A stretch of 64,000 bases of DNA from positions 32,247 to 96,246 of the forward strand of contig NZ_VUKA01000011.1 of the NCBI RefSeq assembly GCF_008386565.1. The letters run 5' to 3'. The notes below the pieces were generated by a model. It had not been told where the DNA came from, did no database searches, and saw nothing but the letters and a program-made list of their open reading frames with translations. The position numbers and the translations under genes were made by a program. Origin of the DNA: Teichococcus oryzae (GTDB lineage: Bacteria; Pseudomonadota; Alphaproteobacteria; Acetobacterales; Acetobacteraceae). Every line of letters starts with the position of its first letter. Within the stretch, counting starts at the first letter, position 1. This document shows, one piece after another, positions 43,526 through 51,981 of this stretch.

Positions 43526-44596
43526 ATGGCAGATGTGGCGGCGATTCCGGTCAGCCGGAGCGGGCGCGGCAGAGCCGCCGCGCTGCCCGGCCGGGTAAGC
43601 ACAATGGTACGGCTGGTTGTCTCGATCGCCGTGACCCTGTTCGGCCTGATGGCACTGACGTTCTTTATTGGCCGCTTGCTGCCGCTGGACCCGGTTGCCG
43701 CCATTCTCGGCGACAATGCGAGCCAGGAAGCCTATGAGGCGATGCAACGGCAGCTGGGCCTCGACCAGCCGCTCCACATCCAGTTCCTGCGCTATGTGTA
43801 CGACATCGTGCGGCTGGATTTCGGCACCGCGCTGATGACCGGAAAACCTGTGCTGGAGGATATCCGCCGGGTCTTCCCCGCCACGATCGAGCTCGCGACC
43901 GTGGGCATCGTGATCGGAACCGGACTGGGCATCCCGCTTGGCGTGCTCGCGGCGGCCTATCGCGACACCGCCATTGATTACTTCGTGCGGATCTTCGGCC
44001 TGCTGGGCTACTCGATGCCGAATTTCTGGCTGGGCCTGATGGGATTGGTGTTGTTCTATGCCACGCTCGGCTGGGTCGAGGGCCCCGGGCGCATCGACAC
44101 GGCTTACCAATGGGATATCGAGCCGGTCACGGATCTTCTGTTGCTGGACACAGCGATGGCGGGCCAGTGGGACATCTTCTGGAACGCGTTCGGCCACATC
44201 ATCCTGCCGGCGTCCATTCTCGGCTTCGGCGCGATGGCCTATATTAGCCGCATGACGCGGTCCTTCATGCTGGAGCAGCTGGCGCAGGAATATGTGATCG
44301 CCGCGCGGGTCAAGGGCCTTTCCTGGGGGCGCACGGTTTGGGTGCATGCCTTCCGCAATGTCGCCGTGCAGGTGGTCACCGTTGTGGCGCTCGCCTACGC
44401 CTTCCTGTTGGAAGGCGCGGTGCTGACGGAAACGGTGTTCGCCTGGCCCGGCTTCGGCCGGTATCTCACCAATGCGCTGCTCGGCGGCGACATGAACGCC
44501 GTGGTGGGATGCACGCTGGTGGTGGGCATCATCTTTGTCGGGCTGAACCTGCTGTCAGACCTGCTTTACCGCATCTTTGATCCGCGGACCCGCTGA
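43526..44596 (+). CDS. ABC transporter permease (DppB/OppB family)
   Basis: A 356-residue inner-membrane permease with six hydrophobic helices. The first helix is at about residues 33-55 after an Arg-rich cytoplasmic leader. The EAA loop that contacts the ATPases is seen at AARVKGLSWGRTVWVHAFRN. The insert between helices (GPGRIDTAYQWDIEPVTDLLLLDTAMAGQW) is typical of DppB. AAGGAG lies 10 bases upstream of the ATG. The next permease gene starts on the last base of its stop. Confidence 0.92.
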   Translation: MADVAAIPVSRSGRGRAAALPGRVSTMVRLVVSIAVTLFGLMALTFFIGRLLPLDPVAAILGDNASQEAYEAMQRQLGLDQPLHIQFLRYVYDIVRLDFGTALMTGKPVLEDIRRVFPATIELATVGIVIGTGLGIPLGVLAAAYRDTAIDYFVRIFGLLGYSMPNFWLGLMGLVLFYATLGWVEGPGRIDTAYQWDIEPVTDLLLLDTAMAGQWDIFWNAFGHIILPASILGFGAMAYISRMTRSFMLEQLAQEYVIAARVKGLSWGRTVWVHAFRNVAVQVVTVVALAYAFLLEGAVLTETVFAWPGFGRYLTNALLGGDMNAVVGCTLVVGIIFVGLNLLSDLLYRIFDPRTR

Positions 44597-45501
44597 TGCC
44601 CGGCGCGACATCCCTGGGTGCGTGGCTGCGCGCGCCGGTTCCCAACTCGCCCTTCCAGGCACGGATGCAGGCATTCTGGCTGGGCTGGCGGCGGCTGCGC
44701 GGCAACCCGCCCGCCTTGGCCGGCGCCGTCATGCTGCTGCTGCTGATCGCGATCGCCCTCTTCGCGCCGCTGATCGCTACGCATGACATCTATGCGCAGG
44801 ATCTTTCTTCCCGCCTGCAGCCTCCCTCGGCGGCACACTGGCTTGGCACCGATGATCTTGGGCGCGATATCTACAGCCGCCTTGTGTTCGGCGCCCGCAT
44901 CACCCTCTACATCGCCTTTCTGGCCGCGCTGATCGCCGCGCCGCTCGGGCTCGTCATCGGCGCGACGGCCGGCTATCTCGGCGGCTGGACGGATACGGTG
45001 CTGATGCGGCTGGTGGACATCTTCCTGTCCTTCCCCAGCCTGATCCTGGCCCTTGCCTTCGTCGCGGCGCTTGGTCCCGGCATCGAGAACGCCATCATCG
45101 CCATCTCGCTCGCGGCCTGGCCGCCGATCGCGAGGCTGGCCAGGGCCGAAACGCTCACCGTGCGCAAATCCGACTACATCGCCGCCGTGCGGCTGCAGGG
45201 CGCATCGCGGATGCGGATCATCGTGCATCACGTCATGCCCATGTGCATTCCTTCCGTGGTGGTCCGCATCACGCTGAACATGGCGGCCATCATCCTGACG
45301 GCGGCCGGCCTCGGCTTCCTTGGCCTGGGCGCGCAGCCGCCAAGCCCCGAATGGGGCGCCATGCTGTCCACCGGACGGCAATTCGTGATGACCAGCTGGT
45401 GGATCGCCGCCATTCCCGGCACAGCCATCCTGCTGACCAGCCTGGCCTTCAACCTGTTCGGCGACGGACTCCGCGACGTGCTGGATCCGCGGCATGGCTG
45501 A
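44596..45501 (+). CDS. ABC transporter permease (DppC/OppC family)
   Basis: A 301-residue partner permease with the OppC_N-type first helix (PPALAGAVMLLLLIAIALFAPLIA region) and the HWLGTDDLGRDIYSRLVFGAR motif characteristic of DppC. The EAA loop is AVRLQGASRMRIIVHHVMP. The ATG overlaps the preceding stop by one base and the ATPase gene overlaps its end by 8 bases. It forms the heterodimeric channel with the DppB-like subunit. Confidence 0.92.
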   Translation: MPGATSLGAWLRAPVPNSPFQARMQAFWLGWRRLRGNPPALAGAVMLLLLIAIALFAPLIATHDIYAQDLSSRLQPPSAAHWLGTDDLGRDIYSRLVFGARITLYIAFLAALIAAPLGLVIGATAGYLGGWTDTVLMRLVDIFLSFPSLILALAFVAALGPGIENAIIAISLAAWPPIARLARAETLTVRKSDYIAAVRLQGASRMRIIVHHVMPMCIPSVVVRITLNMAAIILTAAGLGFLGLGAQPPSPEWGAMLSTGRQFVMTSWWIAAIPGTAILLTSLAFNLFGDGLRDVLDPRHG

Positions 45502-46360
45502 ACCATTGTTGAGCGTGCGGGACCTGCGCATCGCATTCCCTTCCCCCGCCGGGCTGGTCGAGGCGGTGCGCGGCGTGTCCTTCAATGTGGGGCGGGAGAA
45601 GCTCGGCATTGTCGGGGAAAGCGGTTCCGGCAAATCGATGACCGGGCGCGCCTTGCTGAAGCTCACTCCCAAGGCGGCGCAGGTAACGGCGGCGCGGCTC
45701 GATTTCGCCGGCATCGACCTGAATGCCGCTTCGGAGCGCCGGATGCGCGGCATTCGCGGCGGCCGCATCTCCATGATCATGCAGGACCCGAAATATTCGT
45801 TGAATCCGCTGATGCGCGTGGGCTCACAGATCGCGGAGGCATGCCGGCTGCATCAGCGGGTGGGCGCGCGCGAAGCCGCGGCCAAGTCCCTCGCCATGCT
45901 GGAAGCCGTCCATATCCGTGAGCCGAAGCGGGTGTTCGACCTTTACCCGCATGAGGTTTCGGGCGGCATGGGACAGCGCATCATGATCGCCATGATGCTG
46001 GTCACCGGCCCCGACCTGATCATCGCCGATGAGCCGACATCGGCACTGGATGTGACGGTGCGGCGCCAGGTGCTGTCGATCCTGGACGAGCTGGTGACGC
46101 AACAGGGCGCCGGGCTGATCTTCATCAGCCACGACCTCAACCTGGTTGCCGAATTCTGCGACCGGGTGCTGGTGATGTATGCCGGCCGGATCGTCGAGGA
46201 GTTGCATGCCCGCGACCTGCATGCTGCGCGTCATCCCTACACCCAGGCCCTGCTGCGCAGCCTGCCGCGCCTGGAGGCGCCCGTATCGCAGCTCGCGGTG
46301 CCGACGCGTGATCCCGCGTGGCGTGACGGACCCACCTATCGCCTGGAAGCATCGTCATGA
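45494..46360 (+). CDS. ABC transporter ATP-binding protein (DppD/OppD family)
   Basis: A 288-residue ATPase subunit. Walker A (GESGSGKS), the Q-loop (MIMQDPKYSLNPL), the signature in the form VSGGMGQRIMIAMM and Walker B (LIIADEPTSALD) with H-loop (ISHDLNLVAEFCD) are intact. It is somewhat shorter at the C-terminus than DppD proteins that carry an Fe-S-type Cys cluster. Start and stop overlap the neighbours by 8 and 4 bases. Confidence 0.93.
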   Translation: MAEPLLSVRDLRIAFPSPAGLVEAVRGVSFNVGREKLGIVGESGSGKSMTGRALLKLTPKAAQVTAARLDFAGIDLNAASERRMRGIRGGRISMIMQDPKYSLNPLMRVGSQIAEACRLHQRVGAREAAAKSLAMLEAVHIREPKRVFDLYPHEVSGGMGQRIMIAMMLVTGPDLIIADEPTSALDVTVRRQVLSILDELVTQQGAGLIFISHDLNLVAEFCDRVLVMYAGRIVEELHARDLHAARHPYTQALLRSLPRLEAPVSQLAVPTRDPAWRDGPTYRLEASS

Positions 46361-47145
46361 AGATGGTCGCGCCGCCGGCGCTGGAAGTGGCCGGCCTGGA
46401 CATCATCTTCGGCCATGGCGCCAAGGCCAATCATGCCGTTCAGGACGTGTCGTTCCGCGTCGAGAGCGGCGGCGCCTTCGGGCTGATCGGCGAATCCGGT
46501 TCCGGCAAATCCACCGTGCTCCGTGCCGTTTCCGGCCTCAACACCCATTATCATGGGGACATCCTGCTGCATCGGCAGGTTCTGCCGCCCGTGCGCGACA
46601 AGGGCTTCTTCCGCCGCACCCAGATGGTGTTCCAGGACCCGTATGCGTCGCTGCATCCGCGCAAGATGGTCAACCAAGTCCTGCTGGAACCCCTGATCAT
46701 TCACAAGCTGGGCCGCCCGCAGCAGCGCGTGGACGAGGTGCTGGACGCCGTGGGCCTCGATCCCAGCTTCCGCTTCCGCTATCCGCATCAGCTGTCCGGC
46801 GGGCAGCGCCAGCGGGTGGCCATCGCCCGCTGCCTGATCCTGGAGCCGGAAATCCTTCTGCTGGATGAGCCGACCAGTGCGCTGGATGTGTCGGTGCAGG
46901 CGGAGATCCTGAATCTGCTGCACCGCCTGAGGTCGGAGCGCCGCCTGACCTATGTCATGGTGAGCCATGACCTCGCGGTTGTCGCCCATCTTTGCGAACG
47001 CATCGCCATCATGAATGGCGGAAAATTCGTCGAGGAGCTGAGCGTCGGGGATTTGCGGGCCGGCCGGGCCACGCAGCCCTATAGCCAGGCTCTTCTGGCC
47101 GCCACGCATTACCGGCCGGCCTCGCCGGAGGAAGTCACCGTCTGA
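46357..47145 (+). CDS. ABC transporter ATP-binding protein (DppF/OppF family)
   Basis: A 262-residue second ATPase. Walker A is GESGSGKST, the Q-loop MVFQDPYASLHPRKMV, the signature LSGGQRQRVAIARCL, Walker B LLLDEPTSALD, and the switch His is in VSHDLAVVAHLC. It completes the two-ATPase importer. The ATG overlaps the previous stop by 4 bases. It is the last gene of the operon; adenine deaminase starts 265 bases later. Confidence 0.93.
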   Translation: MKMVAPPALEVAGLDIIFGHGAKANHAVQDVSFRVESGGAFGLIGESGSGKSTVLRAVSGLNTHYHGDILLHRQVLPPVRDKGFFRRTQMVFQDPYASLHPRKMVNQVLLEPLIIHKLGRPQQRVDEVLDAVGLDPSFRFRYPHQLSGGQRQRVAIARCLILEPEILLLDEPTSALDVSVQAEILNLLHRLRSERRLTYVMVSHDLAVVAHLCERIAIMNGGKFVEELSVGDLRAGRATQPYSQALLAATHYRPASPEEVTV

Positions 47146-47191
47146 GAAGGCCATGCGGGCAGATCTGGAACCTCGTGGATTGCCCCCTCTC

Positions 47192-47228
47192 TTATCCACA
47201 GCTTCATCCACCAATTCTGTGGATGAAA
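47192..47228. promoter_or_regulatory. DnaA-box cluster in the gap before adenine deaminase
   Basis: TTATCCACA at 47192-47200 is a perfect DnaA box. Directly after it, a 9-bp stem (47203-47211 with 47219-47227, TTCATCCAC/GTGGATGAA) with a 7-base loop carries two more DnaA-box-like sequences in opposite orientations. The hairpin could instead end the ABC transporter transcript, but no T-run follows. A weaker 5-bp hairpin with TTT lies at 47291-47307. Confidence 0.45.
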
Positions 47229-47410
47229 GCGGCCTCGCCGCCAGGATGCCTGCCTCCCGGCGCACCGGCGTGAGGAAGGGCGATGCCGCGACCGGTGTGC
47301 CGGTTTTGGGATGATGGCGGAGGCCGGCGGCGCGGAACTGGAGCGCATGGCTTGATCCGGCCCTGGCATCGGCCGCAATCTGGCGGCTTGGGCAAGCAGG
47401 ACAGCCGGCC

Positions 47411-49159
47411 ATGATGACCAGACGCCAGATCGAGCGGAGCGTGGCGCAGGGCCAGGGCGCCGAGGCGGCGGATCTCGTGCTGCGCGACGTCAGGCTGCTG
47501 GACCTTGTGACCGGCGCCCTGGAGCGGACGGATATCGCCATCTGCGGGAGCCGCGTCGTCGGCACCTATGGGCGATATGAGGGCGCCGAGATCCTGGACG
47601 GACAAGGGCGCATCGCGGTGCCCGGCTTCATCGACACGCATCTGCACGTGGAATCCTCCCTGATCTCGCCGCAGGAATTCGAACGCTGCGTGCTGCCGCA
47701 CGGCGTCACCACGGCCATTTGCGATCCGCACGAAATGGCCAATGTGCTGGGCACGGAGGCCTTCGATTATTTTCTGGCCTCGGCCGGGAACATGGTGATG
47801 GATCTCCGCGTCAACCTGTCCTCCTGCGTGCCCGCGACCGATCTCGAAACAGCGGGGGCGCGGCTTTCGGCGGCCGACCTTCTTCCCTATGCCGGCCATC
47901 CCAAGGTGATCGGCCTGGCCGAGTTCATGAACTTCCCGGGCGTGCTGGCCAATGATCCGCACTGCCTGGACAAGCTGGAAGCCTTTGCCGGCCGCCACAT
48001 CGACGGCCATGCCCCATTGCTGCGCGGCAAGGCGCTGAACGGCTATCTTTCCGCCGGGATTGCCACCGAGCATGAGGCGACAAGCGCGGAGGAGGCCCTG
48101 GAGAAGATCCGGAAGGGCGTCACCGTGCTGATCCGCGAGGGCTCCGTGTGCAAGGACCTGGCGGCGCTGGCGCCCCTGCTGACGCCCGCGGCATCATCCT
48201 TCCTGGCCTTCTGCACCGATGACCGGAATCCGCTGGAGATCGCGCATGAGGGGCATCTTGATTTCATGATCCGCAGCGCCATCGCACAGGGCGTGGAGCC
48301 GCTGGCGGCCTATCGCGCGGCCTCCCTCAGCGCGGCCCAGGCCTTCGGGCTCCGGGACAGGGGCATGATCGCGCCGGGCAGGCGGGCGGATATCGTGCTG
48401 CTGGATGATCTGGAACGCTGTGCCGTTGCGCAGGTGATGGTGGGCGGAAGGCCGGTGAACGAAGCGCTGTTCGCCGCGCGCAGCTTGGTTCCGGCCGTGG
48501 GCCTGGACAGCATGAAGGCGGCAAGGGTGCAAGGCGGCGACATGGCCGTGCGGGGCGGGGCCGAGCAGCCGGTGATCGGCGTCATTCCCGGCAAGATCAT
48601 CACCGACCACCTGAACCTCACCCTGCCTTGCCGCGCCGGCGAGGTTCTCGCCGATCCGGCCCAGGATGTTTGCAAGGTCTGCGTCGTCGCGCGGCATGGC
48701 AGGAACAACAACATCGGCCGCGGCTTCGTACGGGGCTTCGGCATGACGCGGGGAGCGATCGCGTCCTCGGTCGGTCATGACAGCCACAACATCTGCGTCG
48801 TGGGGCAGAACGATGACGACATGGCGCTGGCCGTCAACCGGCTCGGCGCCATCGGCGGCGGCTTCGCCGTGGTCGCGGAGGGAGCGGTCCTCGCCGAGCT
48901 TCCCTTGCCGATCGCCGGCTTGATGAGCGACCGCTCCTTCGAGGAGGTGGCCGACGGGCTGCAGGATCTTCGCGATGCGGCGCTGGCCCTTGGCAGCGCG
49001 CTCGCGGACCCCTTCCTTCAGCTGGCTTTCCTGCCATTGCCGGTGATACCCCATCTGAAGATCACCGACCGCGGCATGCTGGATGTGGACCGCATGGCCC
49101 TCCTGCCGAATCCTGGCGGTGCCCCGGGTTTCGGGGCCGGCGCCACTCCGCTCCTGTAG
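47411..49159 (+). CDS. ade: Adenine deaminase
   Basis: A 582-residue adenine deaminase of the amidohydrolase superfamily, converting adenine to hypoxanthine and ammonia. The metal motif is DTHLHVESS near residue 76, followed by [29 protein letters not shown] carries further His ligands and [10 protein letters not shown] the catalytic Asp. The C-terminal domain includes [35 protein letters not shown], usual for Ade. Length is normal. AGGAC precedes the ATG; a second ATG follows directly. The preceding ABC importer and its position suggest use of purines as nitrogen source. Confidence 0.94.
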   Translation: MMTRRQIERSVAQGQGAEAADLVLRDVRLLDLVTGALERTDIAICGSRVVGTYGRYEGAEILDGQGRIAVPGFIDTHLHVESSLISPQEFERCVLPHGVTTAICDPHEMANVLGTEAFDYFLASAGNMVMDLRVNLSSCVPATDLETAGARLSAADLLPYAGHPKVIGLAEFMNFPGVLANDPHCLDKLEAFAGRHIDGHAPLLRGKALNGYLSAGIATEHEATSAEEALEKIRKGVTVLIREGSVCKDLAALAPLLTPAASSFLAFCTDDRNPLEIAHEGHLDFMIRSAIAQGVEPLAAYRAASLSAAQAFGLRDRGMIAPGRRADIVLLDDLERCAVAQVMVGGRPVNEALFAARSLVPAVGLDSMKAARVQGGDMAVRGGAEQPVIGVIPGKIITDHLNLTLPCRAGEVLADPAQDVCKVCVVARHGRNNNIGRGFVRGFGMTRGAIASSVGHDSHNICVVGQNDDDMALAVNRLGAIGGGFAVVAEGAVLAELPLPIAGLMSDRSFEEVADGLQDLRDAALALGSALADPFLQLAFLPLPVIPHLKITDRGMLDVDRMALLPNPGGAPGFGAGATPLL

Positions 49160-49208
49160 GGCAATAGGGGCGCGGGCATCATGTGATGCGAATGGAGGAA
49201 TGAACGGC

Positions 49209-50174
49209 GTGAAGCCTGCCCTGATCGCCCTGGACTGGGGAACGTCGAGCCTCCGGGGCTTCCTGATGGATGCCGCGGGACGGGTGCTGGAACAGCGCGG
49301 CAGCAGGCAGGGCATCACCAACCTGCCCGAGCCGGGCCCGGCCGGATTCGAGGCCGCCTTTGAGGCACTCTGCGGCGCCTGGCTCGAGCAGTGGCAGGAA
49401 CTGCCGGTGGTGGCCGGCGGCATGGTCGGCAGTGCCCAGGGCTGGCGCGAGGCACCCTATGCGCCATGTCCCGCCGATGCGCGCCGGCTTGCGGCCGCAG
49501 CGGTGGAGGTGGTGACGCGGCGGGGCGTGCGAGTCCTGATCGCGCCCGGCGTCCTGTCCAGGCCTCCCGGCGCCGCGCCGGACGTGATGCGTGGCGAGGA
49601 GATCCAGATCGCCGGCGCCCTGATCCTGCATCCCGAACTGTCCGTCCGCAGTCTGTTCCTGATGCCGGGGACGCATTCCAAATGGGTCGAGGTGCGGGAA
49701 GGCTGCATCATCGGCTTCCGCACCTACATGACCGGCGAGTTGTTTGCCGTGCTCAGCCGCCACTCACTGCTGGGCCGGCTGATGACCGACCCAGCCGCCG
49801 CGCCGGATCAGGCGGAGGCCGGCTTCGCGCGCGGCGTCGCCATGGCGCAGGAGGCCCGGGCCGGCGATCTGGCGCACCGGATTTTTGCCGCCCGGACACT
49901 GGGCCTGACCGGGGAAGTGCCTGGTTCTGCGCTGCAGGATTTCCTGTCCGGCCTGCTGATCGGGCAGGAGGTGATTTCCGCACTGGATGGTGCCGCCGAT
50001 GGCGCGCGCCTGGCGCTGATCGGGGAAGAAGGCCTGTGCCGCCGCTATGCCGGCGTCCTGCAGGCCCTGGGCCATGCTGCCTTTCTGCAACTGGGCAACA
50101 CGGCGCCGCCCGGGCTGTTTCATTTCGCGGTCGAGGCGGGACTGCTCGCCCCGCCACAGGAGTTTCCCCGATGA
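49209..50174 (+). CDS. dgoK: 2-dehydro-3-deoxygalactonokinase
   Basis: A 321-residue sugar-acid kinase that phosphorylates 2-dehydro-3-deoxygalactonate in galactonate breakdown. The N-terminal ALDWGTSSLRG phosphate-binding segment and the LFLMPGTHSKWVEV and FRTYMTGELFAVLSRHSLLG stretches are DgoK landmarks. The start is unsettled: GTG 49209 has GGAGG at a normal 10-base spacing, while ATG 49200 is only one base from it. The aldolase gene overlaps its stop by 4 bases. dgoD and a galactonate transporter are not in the window. Confidence 0.9.
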   Translation: MKPALIALDWGTSSLRGFLMDAAGRVLEQRGSRQGITNLPEPGPAGFEAAFEALCGAWLEQWQELPVVAGGMVGSAQGWREAPYAPCPADARRLAAAAVEVVTRRGVRVLIAPGVLSRPPGAAPDVMRGEEIQIAGALILHPELSVRSLFLMPGTHSKWVEVREGCIIGFRTYMTGELFAVLSRHSLLGRLMTDPAAAPDQAEAGFARGVAMAQEARAGDLAHRIFAARTLGLTGEVPGSALQDFLSGLLIGQEVISALDGAADGARLALIGEEGLCRRYAGVLQALGHAAFLQLGNTAPPGLFHFAVEAGLLAPPQEFPR

Positions 50175-50821
50175 CTTCGTCTTCCCATGCGCCACGGCTC
50201 GAAGCCGCCTTCGCCCGCTTGCCGCTGGTGGCCATTCTGCGCGGCCTGCCGCCCGGCGATGCGGAACCGATCGCTTCGGCGCTGTACGAGGCCGGGTTCC
50301 GGCTGATCGAGGTGCCGCTGAACTCGCCGGAGCCTTTCCAAAGCATCGCCGCCATCCGGCGCCTGTTGCCGCAGGATGCGCTTGTGGGCGCCGGCACGGT
50401 GCTGCGTCCGGAGGATGTGGACCGCCTCGCCGCCATCGGTGCCGAGCTGGTGGTCATGCCGCATGCCGATGCCGCCGTGATCCGGGCGGCCGCGCAGGCG
50501 GGGCTGCTTTGCGTGCCCGGTGTCGCGACGCCAACCGAGGCATTCGCTGCACTGGCGGCCGGCGCCGCTGCGCTGAAGATCTTTCCGGCCGAGATGGTGG
50601 GGCCGCCGGTGGTCAAGGCGCTTCTCGCCGTGCTGCCGCGCGGCACGCGGCTGCTGCCGGTGGGCGGCATCGCGCCGGACGGCATGGCACCATTCCGGGC
50701 GGCGGGCGCCGCTGGCTTCGGCCTGGGCTCCGCCCTCTACAAGCCTGGCATGTCGGCCATGGAAGTGGCCGGGCGCGCCCGCGACTTCACGGCCGCCTGG
50801 GCTGCCCTGTCGCAAGGCTGA
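50171..50821 (+). CDS. dgoA: 2-dehydro-3-deoxy-6-phosphogalactonate aldolase
   Basis: A 216-residue class I aldolase of the KDPG/KDPGal family, splitting 2-dehydro-3-deoxy-6-phosphogalactonate into pyruvate and glyceraldehyde-3-phosphate. It has LVAILRGLPPGDA, EVPLNSPEP, VGAGTVL and the Schiff-base Lys in AALKIFPAE. The LNSP form and the dgoK partner favour the galacto substrate over KDPG. The ATG overlaps the dgoK stop (ATGA), so the two are translationally coupled. It converges on mrpG. Confidence 0.92.
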   Translation: MTSSSHAPRLEAAFARLPLVAILRGLPPGDAEPIASALYEAGFRLIEVPLNSPEPFQSIAAIRRLLPQDALVGAGTVLRPEDVDRLAAIGAELVVMPHADAAVIRAAAQAGLLCVPGVATPTEAFAALAAGAAALKIFPAEMVGPPVVKALLAVLPRGTRLLPVGGIAPDGMAPFRAAGAAGFGLGSALYKPGMSAMEVAGRARDFTAAWAALSQG

Positions 50822-50855
50822 TCCCTGCCCCGCAAGGCTTTGGCCACGGCCCGAC

Positions 50856-51221
50856 TCATTCCGGCGGAGAGGTTGGAGCAGCGGAGGGCGGCACCTCCTG
50901 CTGGCCTTCCTGCCGGTCGCGATGCAGCGCCGCCCGCCCGACCAGCATCAGCGTCACCGGGGTGGTGATCACCACAAGGATGCCGATCAGCACCTCATGC
51001 ACCACCAGCCGCGACTGTTGCACGGAAAAGAACAGGATCGAGGCCAGCAAGGTGCAGGCGATGCCGAAGGAGGTGCCCAGGGTGGGCGCATGCAGCCGCT
51101 CATAGAAGCTTTTCAGCCGGATCAGCCCAAGCGAGCCGATCAGCGTCAGCACCGCCCCGGCCAGCACCAGCAGCGCGACCGGAATGGCCACAAACAACGG
51201 AAGGTCGGCGGCATGGCTCAT
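50856..51221 (-). CDS. mrpG: Monovalent cation/H+ antiporter subunit G
   Basis: A 121-residue membrane subunit with three hydrophobic helices (about residues 8-30, 42-65 and 72-95). [23 protein letters not shown] is the PhaG/MnhG hallmark. The C-terminal 25 residues are polar. It is the last gene of the antiporter operon, and its ATG overlaps the mrpF stop by 4 bases. Confidence 0.93.
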   Translation of the reverse strand: MSHAADLPLFVAIPVALLVLAGAVLTLIGSLGLIRLKSFYERLHAPTLGTSFGIACTLLASILFFSVQQSRLVVHEVLIGILVVITTPVTLMLVGRAALHRDRQEGQQEVPPSAAPTSPPE

Positions 51222-51499
51222 TCGATCACTTCCCCACGCATCAGGAACTTGGCCAGCGCCGCAGTGCTGACAAAGCCCAGCAGCGCGATGACCAGCGCCG
51301 CCTCGAAATAAAGGGCGGTGCCTGAGCGCATACCGAAGGTCAGCAACAGCATCATGCCGTTGACGTAGAGCGTATCCAGGCCAATGACGCGGTCCTGCGC
51401 GCGCGGGCCGCGCAGCACCCGCCAGGCGGCGCAGAACATCGCCAGACCCAGAAGGATCTGCGCGGCCAGCAGTGACCAGGACAGCAGGGCTTCCGTCAT
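51218..51499 (-). CDS. mrpF: Monovalent cation/H+ antiporter subunit F
   Basis: A 93-residue subunit with three hydrophobic helices. [23 protein letters not shown] is the family motif, including the conserved Asp. It overlaps both neighbouring subunit genes by 4 bases. Confidence 0.93.
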   Translation of the reverse strand: MTEALLSWSLLAAQILLGLAMFCAAWRVLRGPRAQDRVIGLDTLYVNGMMLLLTFGMRSGTALYFEAALVIALLGFVSTAALAKFLMRGEVIE

Positions 51500-51981
51500 G
51501 GAAAGATCTCCATCAGCGGCTTCTCGTACCGGTTCTGGATGATGTGGGCCCAGCTATCCTGGTCGGGCAGGTCAAGCACATGCAACAGCAGCCAGCCTTC
51601 CTCCGGGTCGAACTCGATCCAGGCCGTGCCGGGCGCCGCCGTCAGAATGCAGGCCAGGATGGCCAGAGCCTGCGGATTGCGAAGCCGCAGCTGAACATGC
51701 ACAAAGCTGGAATAATGGCTCTTCTGCCGGCTCAGGATCACCCTGGCCACGGCGAGGTTGGACCGGGCAATGTCAACCAGCACAACGCCTGTGAGGCGCA
51801 GCACGGCCCGAGCCGGGCCCAGGCGGGGCCGGCCCGGCCGCAACAAGGCCAGCGCCCAGCCACCGAGCAGCGCCAGCACCGCCCCCACCAGCGCGGGACC
51901 GGGTGAAACAGTCTGGTTCATCAGCAGCCACATGATGAACAGGGCGGCCGAAACAACGGGATGGGGCAGGATCCGGCTCAT
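51496..51981 (-). CDS. mrpE: Monovalent cation/H+ antiporter subunit E
   Basis: A 161-residue subunit with two N-terminal hydrophobic helices (about residues 8-45) and a cytoplasmic C-terminal domain. [24 protein letters not shown] is typical of MrpE. It is needed for assembly of the Mrp/Pha complex. Start and stop overlap the mrpD and mrpF genes by 4 bases. Confidence 0.92.
   Translation of the reverse strand: MSRILPHPVVSAALFIMWLLMNQTVSPGPALVGAVLALLGGWALALLRPGRPRLGPARAVLRLTGVVLVDIARSNLAVARVILSRQKSHYSSFVHVQLRLRNPQALAILACILTAAPGTAWIEFDPEEGWLLLHVLDLPDQDSWAHIIQNRYEKPLMEIFP

Noticed and set aside
47146-47410. Replication origin at the DnaA-box cluster
   Set aside because: No dnaA, dnaN, parAB or hemE-type genes are near and only three boxes are seen, so a regulatory or chance cluster is more likely.
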